Notes: generated by a model not told the origin, from the sequence alone. DNA of 64,000 nt from Pseudomonas coleopterorum (GCF_900105555.1 NZ_FNTZ01000001.1:558001-622000); one strand, 5' to 3'; shown: positions 18,005 to 26,856, counted from the first letter of the stretch. Numbers and translations are program-made.

Positions 18005-20579
18005 TGGGTACACCTTGGCTTGGCTGTTGGGCGGTCGCGGGCCGGTCGCACTGGGACTGGATCTGGGCGATGCCGGTGGTGGGTTGATCGGCCAGGTCCA
18101 GTGCCACCGCGCACCAAGACTGACCATTGACGCTGACCTGCAGCCGCGCCTTGTCCGGCACACCGCTGAGGAAGATCCGTCCGTTGTCGGCCACCATCGC
18201 GGCGTTCAGAGGAACGCCCTGCACGTCCAGCAACTGTGCACTGGCGGCGAAAGGAGCCGGGTTGCCGAACTGATCGCTCAGCTTGAGCAGTACCCGGCGG
18301 CCGCGCTGGGTGTGAAAGTCCACCAGCGCAAAGGCGCCGCGGGTCGGTGCGACCTCCTGCACCAGCTGCGTGATATCGATGTCTTCGGGCAGGCTTTCGG
18401 TGTCCAGCGAAATGCGATTGCTCCGGTAGGGCAGGGCCGATGGCACCACCGTGTAGCCGTCGGCGTTGGTGTACACGCCGGTCTTGTTGAGCACGCTGAC
18501 ATTGGCAGCCCCGGGAGTGGCAACGATGATGTTGGTCTCGCCCAGCGGCTGGCTGAAGATCAGGCTATTGCGATGAGCAAGCACCGCGCCTTCAATGCCG
18601 TAGTCCAACTGTTGGTCATTGCCGTAGCGGTTGTAGGCGCCGTGCACCACTGCGCGGGAGCCGTCATAGCGCGCCGCGATCGATGAGCCCAGGACGTCGC
18701 TCTGGTCACTGGTTTGTTGCGAAACGCCCACGTTGTAGCTCAGTGCTCCCTCCGGCAACGCGTTGCCGCTCAGGGTTGCGGTACGTGATGCCTGGCCCGT
18801 CGAGCTCTGGCTGGTGTTGAAGGTGGCGCGCTGCCCCGACGGTCCGCCCAGCGGCAAGCTGATGCTCAGCGACACGCTGCGGCTGTCCACTTCATTGCCC
18901 CGATTCAAGCCCAGGCCCAGGGAGTAGGAAACATTGTGCGCTGTGAAGTTGTAGCCCACCTGGAGCGAGGTGTCGGCTTTGCTGTAGTTCCAGTAGGCCG
19001 ATTTCGACAGGTTCGCGTACAGCCCGCCATAATTGCCCAGTTGTTGGGAAATGTTGGCGGTGAAGTTGCTTTTGACATGGCCGTTGCGATAGCTGGACAG
19101 CGCCTGCACGTTCTCTCGGCTGTTGAGTGCTTCGCTGAACGAGTAGTAGCCGCTGGTGGAATAGCGATAGCCGATCAGGCTGAAGTTGGTGTCGGTGGCG
19201 GCCAGTGACTTGGAGTAGCGAAAGCGGTAGGACTGCCCGCTTGCACTGGCTTTGCCTGCGCCCACGCCAGTGCTACGGGCGTGGGTCACATCCAGAGATA
19301 CAGCGCCCAGGCCGGAAAAGTCGTGCGCCAGACCCAGCAGGCCGGCGTTGTATTCGGCGCTGGTCAAGGTCCCGCCGAACACCGTGGTGCCGCCGCTCAA
19401 ACCCCGGCGCAGGCTGGCCTGGACGAAAGCCGGTGCGGCGTGCTGTTGGCTGTCTTCGCTGGGACGATAGTGGCCCGCGTAGAACGAGTAGCTCTGCTGA
19501 CCTTCGCGCAGCATGTACGGCACGGAGGAGAACGACTGGGTGTACACCTGTCGCTGCCCATCAGGCCCTTCTACCGTGATTTCCAGGTCGCCATTGCTGG
19601 AGGTGGGGTACAGATCGGTCAGGGCGAAAGGGCCCGAAGGCACCCAGCGTTCGTCGATCACATAGCCGCGCTGGCGGATGGTGATCCGCGAGCGGCCGTT
19701 GGCGATGCCACGCACCACAGGCGCGAACTCCCGAGCCTGATCGGGAAGCATGTCCAGGTCGGAGGCCACCCCCACGCCGCGATAAGGCAGGGCGTCGAAC
19801 AGATCACCTTCGGTGTTGGCCTCGCCCACGGTGGCGATCGCCATCAGGTTGCCCAGATCCCGCTGCGCGTAGGTTTCCAGATTCTGCCAGCGGCCCGGAT
19901 TGCCGGTTCCCTTGCGCCAGGTCGAATGGTTGCGTAGCCGCCACGGGCCGCTGTTGATGCCGCTGCGCAGGGTGCCGAACTGGTTCTGACGGGCCTTTCC
20001 ATCGTACTGCGCGGCACTGCCCGAGAAACTGTAGTTGGCGAACGCGACTTGCTCGCCTTCGCTCCATTGCTTGCGCCGCAGCGCAAACGGAATGCTGCCC
20101 AGATACGCCTGGGGAATCTGGATGTCGAGGTGTTGGCGATTGAAGTCGTAGTCGTAGCTCACGCCACTGAGTGGGCCGCTCAAATCCACGCAGCCAGTTT
20201 CCACCTCGGTAGCCCCCTGCAGCACGTCGGAGGAGACGCCATTGCTCAATAGGAATTCGCTGTCCACGCAGGGGTACAAGCCGGTGACCGAGCGAGCTGG
20301 GGTTTGTGGGTCACGGATGAAACGCAGGTCGCTCTGGCCTGCCTGTTTCTGATTGATGCTCACGTTGACGTGGTAGATCCCGGGTAACTGCCCTTCGCTC
20401 AATGCGCTGACTTGTTCTTGCACCGCGGTCGATGTGCGACCGCCACCAATTTCCAGAAACGAGGAATCGAACCGGTAGCCGGCCTGGGCATCGGCGAGAT
20501 GCAAGGCCAGGGCTGCAAAAAAAGGGCAGCCGATGACCTTCACCGCGCGTGAGCGCATGAAAAGGTGCGAACGGAGCAT
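17997..20579 (-). CDS. Fimbrial outer-membrane usher (FimD/CupD3-like)
   Basis: 860 residues, normal for the FimD/PapC family. Mature N-terminus YRFDSSFLEIGGG corresponds to the usher N-domain that binds chaperone-subunit complexes. PGIYHVNVSINQKQAG is the usual early usher signature. The middle is a long beta-barrel region with many aromatic and glycine residues (GVGVASDLDML, RITIRQRGYVIDE, the plug region). The C-terminal domains include ALVDFHTQRGRRVLLKL and the final Cys-containing CAVALDL. Forms the pore that assembles the pilus. An internal Met at residue 8 is an alternative start. Confidence 0.92.
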   Translation of the reverse strand: MLRSHLFMRSRAVKVIGCPFFAALALHLADAQAGYRFDSSFLEIGGGRTSTAVQEQVSALSEGQLPGIYHVNVSINQKQAGQSDLRFIRDPQTPARSVTGLYPCVDSEFLLSNGVSSDVLQGATEVETGCVDLSGPLSGVSYDYDFNRQHLDIQIPQAYLGSIPFALRRKQWSEGEQVAFANYSFSGSAAQYDGKARQNQFGTLRSGINSGPWRLRNHSTWRKGTGNPGRWQNLETYAQRDLGNLMAIATVGEANTEGDLFDALPYRGVGVASDLDMLPDQAREFAPVVRGIANGRSRITIRQRGYVIDERWVPSGPFALTDLYPTSSNGDLEITVEGPDGQRQVYTQSFSSVPYMLREGQQSYSFYAGHYRPSEDSQQHAAPAFVQASLRRGLSGGTTVFGGTLTSAEYNAGLLGLAHDFSGLGAVSLDVTHARSTGVGAGKASASGQSYRFRYSKSLAATDTNFSLIGYRYSTSGYYSFSEALNSRENVQALSSYRNGHVKSNFTANISQQLGNYGGLYANLSKSAYWNYSKADTSLQVGYNFTAHNVSYSLGLGLNRGNEVDSRSVSLSISLPLGGPSGQRATFNTSQSSTGQASRTATLSGNALPEGALSYNVGVSQQTSDQSDVLGSSIAARYDGSRAVVHGAYNRYGNDQQLDYGIEGAVLAHRNSLIFSQPLGETNIIVATPGAANVSVLNKTGVYTNADGYTVVPSALPYRSNRISLDTESLPEDIDITQLVQEVAPTRGAFALVDFHTQRGRRVLLKLSDQFGNPAPFAASAQLLDVQGVPLNAAMVADNGRIFLSGVPDKARLQVSVNGQSWCAVALDLADQPTTGIAQIQSQCDRPATAQQPSQGVPNV

Positions 20580-20603
20580 AGGGCATCCTGAAGTCAGGGA
20601 GGG

Positions 20604-21302
20604 TCAGTTGACCTGGGCAGTGGGTGCGACGAGGGTGCTGCCGTACTCGTCGATGTAGCTCAGGGTGATGCGGTCGCCAGGCTTGGCTGCGACGTCGAGT
20701 TGGCGCTGCTCTGCGGGGCGGATGACATCGGGGATGTCTGCGGTGGCGACGTCGTTGACCTTCAACTCGCTGACCACCAGGTTGAATCCGGAGGGGTTGC
20801 GCACCTGCAGTTTGCCGTTGTTCGAATGCCAGGCCACGTTGGCGGTTGCCTCCTTCAGCGTGCCCTTGAGGCCTGCGGGCCGGTAGAACAGCTTGATGGA
20901 GGTTTTCAGGGCGATCTGCAGCACGTTCTGCGCGGTTTGTTCCTGAGTCATGGCCGGAATCGCTTTGACGTTCATCAGGAACAGGCTTTCCTGGTCCTGC
21001 GGAAGCGACTGCGAACCGGTGTAGAGAATGCGCAGCACGTTTTCGCTGTTGCCATCCAGGCGAAACAGCGGTGGGGTGACGAGAAAGCCTTCGACGCTGT
21101 TTTCCGTCTGGGCGCCGTAGGCGCTTACCCAGGACTGCACCAGATAGGGCGCGTCTTCACCACGGTTGCTGACGCTGAGATTGGCCTCCTTGGCGGCACT
21201 GTCATAGATCACGCGGGTAGCGCCTACCGATACGGCGGCGCTCGCCTGACCTGCCAGCAGCACAGGCAACAGGGTCAGAAGAGAAAGGAATCTGGAACGC
21301 AT
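20604..21302 (-). CDS. Periplasmic fimbrial chaperone (PapD/CupD2-like)
   Basis: 232 residues after choosing ATG 21302, which lies about 8 bp from an AAGG site; the ATG at 21308 is too close to it. Signal peptide MRSRFLSLLTLLPVLLAGQASA. The PapD-like N-domain begins VSVGATRVIYDS with the subunit-anchoring Arg. The G1-strand/hinge has the conserved chaperone segment LKTSIKLFYRPAGL with the second anchoring Lys. The C-domain ends LVAPTAQVN. It folds and caps fimbrial subunits by donor-strand complementation and delivers them to the usher encoded immediately downstream. It is the only chaperone in this operon; P. aeruginosa cupD has two. Confidence 0.93.
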   Translation of the reverse strand: MRSRFLSLLTLLPVLLAGQASAAVSVGATRVIYDSAAKEANLSVSNRGEDAPYLVQSWVSAYGAQTENSVEGFLVTPPLFRLDGNSENVLRILYTGSQSLPQDQESLFLMNVKAIPAMTQEQTAQNVLQIALKTSIKLFYRPAGLKGTLKEATANVAWHSNNGKLQVRNPSGFNLVVSELKVNDVATADIPDVIRPAEQRQLDVAAKPGDRITLSYIDEYGSTLVAPTAQVN

Positions 21303-21366
21303 GGACATACCTTCATGCTCGGCAAGGCCAGCCGGGATGCGGCCCGGGCCGGCCTTGGCCAGTGAG

Positions 21367-21939
21367 TTACTTGTAGATGACGTCGAAGCTGGCCAGCGCA
21401 TACACCTGACCGGTGCCAATGCCCGACGCAGTGACTTCACCCTGTTCGTTCTTGGTGTCGACCGCGGTCCGCACATACTCGGCACTGAAGTCGAAGGTGT
21501 TCGACTGCGGGCGCAGTGCGTAATCGGAGGTTGGCGTGTTCAGGGCGACCTGGTTGCCGGTGCGCTGGTCGTTGATGCGAATCGCCACGCCCTTGACCTG
21601 GTTTTCGCCGGTCAGGCCCAGCAAGGTGGAGTCCACGGCGTCCTGTTGGCCGCTGAAGCGGATGGCCACGTTCTTGCGGGTGGTGGTGCTGCAATTGTCC
21701 AGGCTGATGGAAAAGGTGTTGCCTCCGGCCGCATCACCGACCGCCGGGCCGAAATCGGCGATACGGACCTGGCCCAGCTCGACCGAGCGGTTCACGCTGC
21801 TGGTATTGATGGTGCAGGCGTTATCGGTGACCGCGCCGGTGAACTCGATCTGACCGTCGGCGGCCTGCACGTTGGCAGCGGCCAGCAACAGGCACGAAGC
21901 GCCACAGGCGATCGTGTATTTCCCTAGGTTCTTCAGCAT
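21367..21939 (-). CDS. Major fimbrial subunit (CupD1-like pilin)
   Basis: 190 residues from ATG 21939; ATG 21945 two codons upstream is the alternative. Signal peptide ends at NVQAADGQIEF. The mature pilin has the classic type 1 features: FTGAVTDNACTINTSS (first Cys), FSISLDNCSTTT (second Cys, intramolecular disulphide), a variable middle, and C-terminus ALASFDVIYK with the penultimate Tyr bound by the chaperone. It is first in the minus-strand operon (pilin-chaperone-usher-adhesin-two minor subunits), so its upstream region should hold the operon promoter and the target of the linked NarL-type regulator. Confidence 0.92.
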   Translation of the reverse strand: MLKNLGKYTIACGASCLLLAAANVQAADGQIEFTGAVTDNACTINTSSVNRSVELGQVRIADFGPAVGDAAGGNTFSISLDNCSTTTRKNVAIRFSGQQDAVDSTLLGLTGENQVKGVAIRINDQRTGNQVALNTPTSDYALRPQSNTFDFSAEYVRTAVDTKNEQGEVTASGIGTGQVYALASFDVIYK

Positions 21940-21945
21940 TTGCAT

Positions 21946-22158
21946 TGCCCTTGTAGTGGGGAGTGAGTGGAGGCCTGCACAGGTCTTGAACGCCTGATCA
22001 GCAGACGCAGCCATGGTGCCGCGTTGGGCGCGGCAACCCCATCAGACGAATCTTAAAGCGCCCTCCAGACCCATTTTCAAATCCCCCCAAGACGACTAGA
22101 CTCGAAGGCTGAAACGTTTCACTGTACTGCCTCATAACTCCAATAAAGGGCCACCCCC
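21946..22158. promoter_or_regulatory. Divergent intergenic region between fimbrial operon and epimerase-like gene
   Basis: About 210 bp between divergent starts. It must contain the promoter of the fimbrial operon (leftwards) and that of the epimerase-like gene (rightwards). The only motif read with confidence is the perfect palindrome at 22110-22121, listed separately. Confidence 0.5.
22110..22121. promoter_or_regulatory. Cra/FruR-type (LacI-family) operator
   Basis: TGAAACGTTTCA is a perfect 12-bp palindrome located 38 bp before the start of the epimerase-like gene. It equals the canonical Cra/FruR-type site and fits the general centre (A-A-C-G-T-T) of GalR/LacI operators. Its position is suited to repression. 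No LacI-family gene is adjacent, so a global regulator such as Cra is the simplest reading; another LacI-family protein is possible. Confidence 0.55.
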
Positions 22159-23373
22159 ATGAAACTGCTCCCCCTCGCCTGTGCCATCTCCGCGTTCACC
22201 CTCAGTGCCCACGCCCTGGCCTGGGATTTCGTGCTGCTGGACAGCGACAAGCCAGCGCAGAACCAGCGCATTACCAGCGAACAGTTGGGCGTCAAAGTCG
22301 ACAAGCCGTTTTCCATCACCATGCGAACCCTGCACGGCGGCCGTCAGGAAGGTGTGAGCCTGATCGATATCGATAACGGCACCATGAAGCTGACGCTGGT
22401 GCCTACGCGCGGCATGAACGTGCTCCATGCCCAAGTCGGCGATGCGCGAATGGGCTGGGATTCGCCGGTGAAGGAGGTGGTCAATCCGGCCTTCATCGAG
22501 CTCAACGGCCGAGGCGGTCTGGGTTGGCTGGAAGGCTTCAACGAGTTGGTCACCCGCTGCGGTTACGAATGGGTCGGTCACCCCGGCATGGACAATGGCG
22601 AGTTGCTGACCCTGCATGGTCGCGCTGCGAACATTCCGGCCAGCAAGGTCACGGTGCACATTGACGAAGCGCCGCCCTATGCGATTCACGTGCGTGGCGA
22701 GCTGAAGGAGCAGGCCTTCAAGAAGGTCGACTTCAGCGTACAGACCGAGCTGGTGACCGAGCCCGGCGCGGCCCGTTTCGTGCTCAACGACACCCTGACC
22801 AACAACGGCGACTACCCCAAGGAATACCAGGCGCTGTATCACAGCAACTTCAGCACGCCGTTCCTGGAGGAGGGCGCGCGGTTCGCTGCGGCGGTCAAAC
22901 AGGTCTCTCCGTTCAACGACAAGGCCAAGGGTGACCTGGGCGATTGGCAGACCTATCGCGCGCCGACCAAGGACTATGACGAAACCGTCTACAACGTGGT
23001 GCCCTACGGCGACGCCAAGGGCGACACGCTGACCGTGCTGCACAACAAGGCCGGCAGCCTGGGCGTGGCGGTGGGGTTCAATGTCCAGCAGTTGCCGGTG
23101 TTCTCGCTGTGGAAGAACACCGATACCCAAGGTCAGGGGTACGTGACGGGGCTGGAGCCGGGTACCAGTTTTTCCTATAACCGCCGTTACCAGCGGCCTT
23201 TGAACCTGGTCCCGACCATCGAGCCCAAGCAGCAGAAGCAGTTCAGCATCAGCTACAGCCTGCTGGCGGACAAGCCGGCCGTGGACAAGGCGCTGAAGAC
23301 CATCGACACGATTCGCGACGGTCGCCAGACCGAAGTGCGGCAGACGCCGTTGGTGGACCTGAGCAAGGAGTAG
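22159..23373 (+). CDS. Periplasmic aldose 1-epimerase-like protein (DUF4432-type)
   Basis: 404 residues with an N-terminal signal peptide (MKLLPLACAISAFTLSAHALA). The mature part resembles galactose mutarotase superfamily proteins of the DUF4432 type: KLTLVPTRGMNVLHAQVG, GWDSPVKEVVNP, GLGWLEGFNELVTRCG and a beta-sandwich ending TGLEPGTSFSYNRRYQR with the conserved acidic residue. The family is thought to act on sugars or sugar derivatives; the substrate is unknown and periplasmic export is unusual for a mutarotase. Single gene, preceded by a LacI-family-type operator and followed by a hairpin at 23390-23433. Confidence 0.75.
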   Translation: MKLLPLACAISAFTLSAHALAWDFVLLDSDKPAQNQRITSEQLGVKVDKPFSITMRTLHGGRQEGVSLIDIDNGTMKLTLVPTRGMNVLHAQVGDARMGWDSPVKEVVNPAFIELNGRGGLGWLEGFNELVTRCGYEWVGHPGMDNGELLTLHGRAANIPASKVTVHIDEAPPYAIHVRGELKEQAFKKVDFSVQTELVTEPGAARFVLNDTLTNNGDYPKEYQALYHSNFSTPFLEEGARFAAAVKQVSPFNDKAKGDLGDWQTYRAPTKDYDETVYNVVPYGDAKGDTLTVLHNKAGSLGVAVGFNVQQLPVFSLWKNTDTQGQGYVTGLEPGTSFSYNRRYQRPLNLVPTIEPKQQKQFSISYSLLADKPAVDKALKTIDTIRDGRQTEVRQTPLVDLSKE

Positions 23374-23389
23374 GAAGCGCTGTGGTCAT

Positions 23390-23433
23390 GAGCTGAAATC
23401 CGCGCGGACATACCGACACGCGGATTTCGGCTC
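23390..23433 (+). terminator. Long hairpin after the epimerase-like gene
   Basis: Arms at 23390-23404 and 23419-23433 pair over 15 positions with one mismatch, enclosing a 14-nt loop. It starts 17 bp after the stop codon. There is no T-run after it, so it is either a weak terminator or a transcript-stabilising 3' hairpin rather than a classical Rho-independent terminator. Confidence 0.45.
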
Positions 23434-23445
23434 ACCAATGAAATC

Positions 23446-23469
23446 GCACGAATGAACGCTCATTCGTGC
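23446..23469. promoter_or_regulatory. Perfect inverted repeat upstream of mdaB
   Basis: GCACGAATGA and TCATTCGTGC form perfect 10-bp arms around a 4-bp centre, about 105 bp before the mdaB start. The size and symmetry suggest a dimeric repressor or activator operator (TetR-like spacing), though a termination role for the upstream gene is not excluded. The regulator is not obvious in the neighbourhood; the LysR gene downstream of mdaB is one candidate. Confidence 0.45.
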
Positions 23470-23573
23470 CTGCCAGGCAACATACATTTGCGTATCGCTG
23501 CCTTACTCCCCGCAACCAAGCCCTCTAGACTGCGCCCATCGATATTACTCGCACAGTCAACGAGGCCACTTTC

Positions 23574-24155
23574 ATGAAAAAGATTCTCCTGCTCAACGGC
23601 GGCAAGCAGTTCGCCCACTCCGACGGTCGCTACAACCAGACCCTGCATGACGCCGCCGTCGCCTACCTGGACCGCGCCGGCTTCGACGTGAAGCAGACCT
23701 TCATCGACGGCGGCTACGACCTGGCCGAAGAAGTGCAGAAATACCAGTGGGCCGATGTGATCATCTATCAGATGCCGGGCTGGTGGATGGGCGCGCCGTG
23801 GACCGTGAAAAAGTACATCGACGAAGTGTTCACCGAAGGCCATGGCAGCCTCTACGCCAACGACGGCCGCACGCGTTCCGATGCTTCGCAGAAATATGGC
23901 AGCGGCGGTTTGCTCAAGGGCAAGCAGTACATGATCTCGGCCACCTGGAACGCGCCGCAGCAGGCGTTCGAGGATCCTGCCGATTTCTTCGAGGGCAAAG
24001 GGGTGGACGCGGTGTACTTCCCGTTCCACAAGGCCAACGAGTTTCTCGACATGACCGCCTTGCCGACCTTCCTCAGCGTCGATGTGATGAAGAGACCCGA
24101 CATCGACAACGACGTCGCGCGCTATGAAGCGCATCTGGCTAAGGTGCTGAGCTGA
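23574..24155 (+). CDS. mdaB: NADPH:quinone reductase MdaB
   Basis: 193-residue flavodoxin-like quinone reductase. Family marks are MKKILLLNGGKQFAHSDGRY at the N-terminus, the flavin-binding segment YQMPGWWMGAPWTVKKYIDEVF, and SATWNAPQQAFEDP. MdaB catalyses two-electron reduction of quinones using NADPH and helps protect against oxidative and quinone stress. Single gene, followed in the same direction after about 56 bp by a LysR regulator that may control it. Confidence 0.92.
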   Translation: MKKILLLNGGKQFAHSDGRYNQTLHDAAVAYLDRAGFDVKQTFIDGGYDLAEEVQKYQWADVIIYQMPGWWMGAPWTVKKYIDEVFTEGHGSLYANDGRTRSDASQKYGSGGLLKGKQYMISATWNAPQQAFEDPADFFEGKGVDAVYFPFHKANEFLDMTALPTFLSVDVMKRPDIDNDVARYEAHLAKVLS

Positions 24156-24211
24156 CGGCACGCTCGCCCGGGTAGCGATTGATGTATGTTGCGCACGTCC
24201 CGGTACACCCG

Positions 24212-25120
24212 ATGAGGCCTGCCTTGAAATCCCGATCCGATGAGCTGCAAGTCTTCGTCGCCGTCATCCAGAGCGGCTCCATATCTGCGGCCGCCGAGCA
24301 GTTCAGGCAGACCCCATCGGCGGTCAGCCGCACCTTGTCCAAGCTTGAAGCCAAGCTGGACACGACGCTGATCAACCGCACCACACGGCGCATGGACCTG
24401 ACCGAGGAGGGGCGGTTTTTCTTCGAGCAGGCCAAGGACATCCTGGCGCGCATGGATGAGCTGGAAGAGCGTTTGTCGCTGCGTCAGCAGACGCCGGCCG
24501 GGCGCTTGCGCATCAATGCCGCGTCACCGTTCATGCTGCACGCGATCGTCCCGTACGTGGCCGAATTTCGCGAGCGCTATCTGGACATTCAGTTGGAGCT
24601 CAACAGCGACGATCTGATCATCGATCTGATCGAGCACAGCACCGACATCGCCATTCGCATCGGCGTGCTGGCCGACTCGACCTTGCACGCACGCTCCCTG
24701 GGCTGCACGCCGTTGAATATCCTCGCCAGCCCGGCCTACCTCGAACGCCACGGCGTTCCCCAGACCATCGCCGCGTTGAGCCAGCATGTGCTGCTGGGCT
24801 TCACCCAGACCGAAACCCTCAATCACTGGCCGTTGCGTCATGCCGAGGGCGATCGGTTGCAGATCCAGCCGCGGATTGCGGCGTCCAGTGGCGAAACGTT
24901 GCGTCAGTTGGCGCTGGAGGGGCAGGGGATTGTCTGCCTGTCGCATTTCATGACCCACGAAGACATTCGTCAGGGGCGCTTGCAGGTGGTGCTGGCCGAG
25001 GCCAACAGCGGCTATCGACAGCCGATCCATGCGGTGTACTACCGCAATTCGCAGTTGGCGTTGCGAATTCAGTGCTTCCTGGACTTCATTCAGGACAAGC
25101 TGGCCATTTACGCCTGCTGA
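24212..25120 (+). CDS. LysR-family regulator next to mdaB
   Basis: About 300 residues. N-terminal helix-turn-helix SGSISAAAEQFRQTPSAVSR followed by KLEAKLDTTLINRTTRRMDL, typical of the AaeR/DmlR-like LysR branch. C-terminal effector domain from about residue 90. The start is uncertain: ATG 24182, ATG 24212 and TTG 24224 are in frame. 24224 has a GAGG just upstream and gives the usual short leader KSRSDELQVFVAV; 24212 is given as the nearest ATG. Probable regulator of mdaB or an unlinked gene. Confidence 0.9.
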   Translation: MRPALKSRSDELQVFVAVIQSGSISAAAEQFRQTPSAVSRTLSKLEAKLDTTLINRTTRRMDLTEEGRFFFEQAKDILARMDELEERLSLRQQTPAGRLRINAASPFMLHAIVPYVAEFRERYLDIQLELNSDDLIIDLIEHSTDIAIRIGVLADSTLHARSLGCTPLNILASPAYLERHGVPQTIAALSQHVLLGFTQTETLNHWPLRHAEGDRLQIQPRIAASSGETLRQLALEGQGIVCLSHFMTHEDIRQGRLQVVLAEANSGYRQPIHAVYYRNSQLALRIQCFLDFIQDKLAIYAC

Positions 25121-25226
25121 ATCTATGCCTGCTGAATCTACGGCTGTTGAAGAGGGAGCAGATGGATTGCACCGCTTTCGATCCGCCGCTTACCATGAAG
25201 CCTGATTGCCACTGCCAGGACTCATC

Positions 25227-26645
25227 ATGAAGCGCATTGCATTGCTCGCCGCCCTCATCACGCTGGCCAGCTGCTCCAGCAAGGGGCCCGACGACGGCAG
25301 CCTGGGCAACGAACAGGCCAAGGACATGTTCAAGGAGGCGATGTCGCAGCCGCCCGTGCCGCAGAGCGTGATGCGCAACGGTGACCGCCTGAGCTTCATG
25401 CTGTTGCAGCCCAAGAGCGAGACATCCCCGTTCGGCTTTCTGTTGCAGGTCGATGCGGCCTGTTCCAGCCCCAGCGCCAGCCTGATCTATCTGGATGGCG
25501 TGAAGCGCATCTATTTCGCCAGCCCCGATGGCAAATACGCACCGGCGCGCCCGATTCCTGCCGGCCAGGTAGAAGTGCTCAACGCCAGCCCCGCCTTCCA
25601 GCGTGCCTGCGCCACAACGCCCCAGCCGGATTGGCGTGTGCTCAAGGGCGAGGGTGACGAGCAGTATGTGATGATCGATCGCAACAGCCTGTCCACCGTC
25701 GACGGCCAGTTGCAGTTCTGGGCCGGCTACGATTCGCCGAGCATCGGCCACGACCTGCCGTACAACGCGCCCTATGCGCAGAAGCGCGAACGCTATGCGC
25801 TGGACTGCGGCAAACAGACCTTCAGCCTGCTGGCCGGGTATGACCTGGACGAACACAACACCGTGACCGATGGAGGGGTGTTCTTCGAGCCCAAGACGTA
25901 CTCGGTGAAGGGCAGCGATCCTGACTATCGATTGTTGTTCGATGCGGCCTGCGGCAAGCCCGAGGGCCTTGCCGCGTTGCCGGCGTTCAAACCGCGGAGC
26001 AAGGCACCGTTGGTGCTGACCACGCCCCGGGTGCAGGCGCCGGCCTTGTCGGCGGTCAAACAGTTGAACCTGCCGGCACCGGCAAAGCAGTTGAAGCGGA
26101 CGGTTGAAACCGGCACCGCTCACCTCAAGGGGCAGAGTGCGCCGTTCACCGAGGAGAAGTCGTTCAGCCAGGACAAGGCGTCGGGCCTGCTGGCCGTGCG
26201 AACCAAGGGCAGCAACTTCGAGGGGCAGGCGGTGAGCTTTCGCGGGCTGGTCGCGTTGGCCCAGCAGACCGTGTACAGCGGTGAGGCGCCGATGGTGGAT
26301 AACATCGGCTTGAACGCCATTGCGTTCAGTGGGGACTGGAAGAACATGCCGGTGGGCGCTCAGTTGGGCTATGTCACCGACGGCAAGATGAGCAACAGCG
26401 TGGTGGGCGAGTACGGCAAGCCGCGCCAGGCGTTCGACTGCCGCGTCGAACAGCAGGTGCCCGCCGCGCAGGTCAACGCCCATCTGAGCGGGCAGGCGAA
26501 GAAGCTGCGGTGTGCGCATCTGGAGGACAGTTTCAAGCGGGTGGAGACGTTGTATTACCTGGAGGATTACGGGTACTTCTTCCGCGCCGGGGTGGACCCC
26601 AATGACTTCTTTCATGAAGAGCGGGTGTTGAAGGAAGTGGAGTGA
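25227..26645 (+). CDS. Outer- or inner-membrane lipoprotein of unknown function
   Basis: 472 residues. The N-terminus MKRIALLAALITLASCSS is a lipoprotein signal with lipobox LASC (Cys16). The mature protein has no motif I recognise. It carries scattered cysteines (DAACSSP, QRACATT, LDCGK, DAACGK, FDCRVEQ, LRCAH) that could form disulphides in the periplasm. ATG 25227 is chosen because it has an AGGA site and begins exactly at the signal peptide; the upstream in-frame start at 25206 would add residues in front of it. Single gene with no operon partner. Function not inferred. Confidence 0.78.
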   Translation: MKRIALLAALITLASCSSKGPDDGSLGNEQAKDMFKEAMSQPPVPQSVMRNGDRLSFMLLQPKSETSPFGFLLQVDAACSSPSASLIYLDGVKRIYFASPDGKYAPARPIPAGQVEVLNASPAFQRACATTPQPDWRVLKGEGDEQYVMIDRNSLSTVDGQLQFWAGYDSPSIGHDLPYNAPYAQKRERYALDCGKQTFSLLAGYDLDEHNTVTDGGVFFEPKTYSVKGSDPDYRLLFDAACGKPEGLAALPAFKPRSKAPLVLTTPRVQAPALSAVKQLNLPAPAKQLKRTVETGTAHLKGQSAPFTEEKSFSQDKASGLLAVRTKGSNFEGQAVSFRGLVALAQQTVYSGEAPMVDNIGLNAIAFSGDWKNMPVGAQLGYVTDGKMSNSVVGEYGKPRQAFDCRVEQQVPAAQVNAHLSGQAKKLRCAHLEDSFKRVETLYYLEDYGYFFRAGVDPNDFFHEERVLKEVE

Positions 26646-26669
26646 GCGGTTGGGATCGCGTTGCCGCCT

Positions 26670-26856
26670 GACGCGGCTTGCGCCGCTGCTACAGGGATCG
26701 TGTTGCTGCTGGACGCGGCTTGCGCCGCTGCTACAGGGATCGCGTCGGTGCCGGACGCGGCTTGCGCCGCTGCTACAGGGATCGCGTTGCTGCCTGACGC
26801 GGATGCGCCGCTGCTACAGGGATAGGGTTTCTGTAGCAGCGGCGCGAGCCGCGTCA
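26670..26856. repeat. Tandem REP array, 42-bp period
   Basis: Four direct copies of a REP-like palindromic element (GACGCGGCTTGCGCCGCTGC followed by TACAGGG) start at about 26670, 26712, 26754 and 26797; the last has a small internal deletion. A fifth copy in inverted orientation occupies 26832-26856. The array fills the gap between the lipoprotein gene and the convergent chemoreceptor gene, where such elements may act as terminators or targets of REP-associated transposases. Confidence 0.85.

Noticed and set aside
26670..26856. Regular 42-bp repeats considered as a CRISPR array
   Set aside because: The repeated part takes up most of each unit, the spacers are short and similar to each other, and no cas genes are present; these are REP elements.
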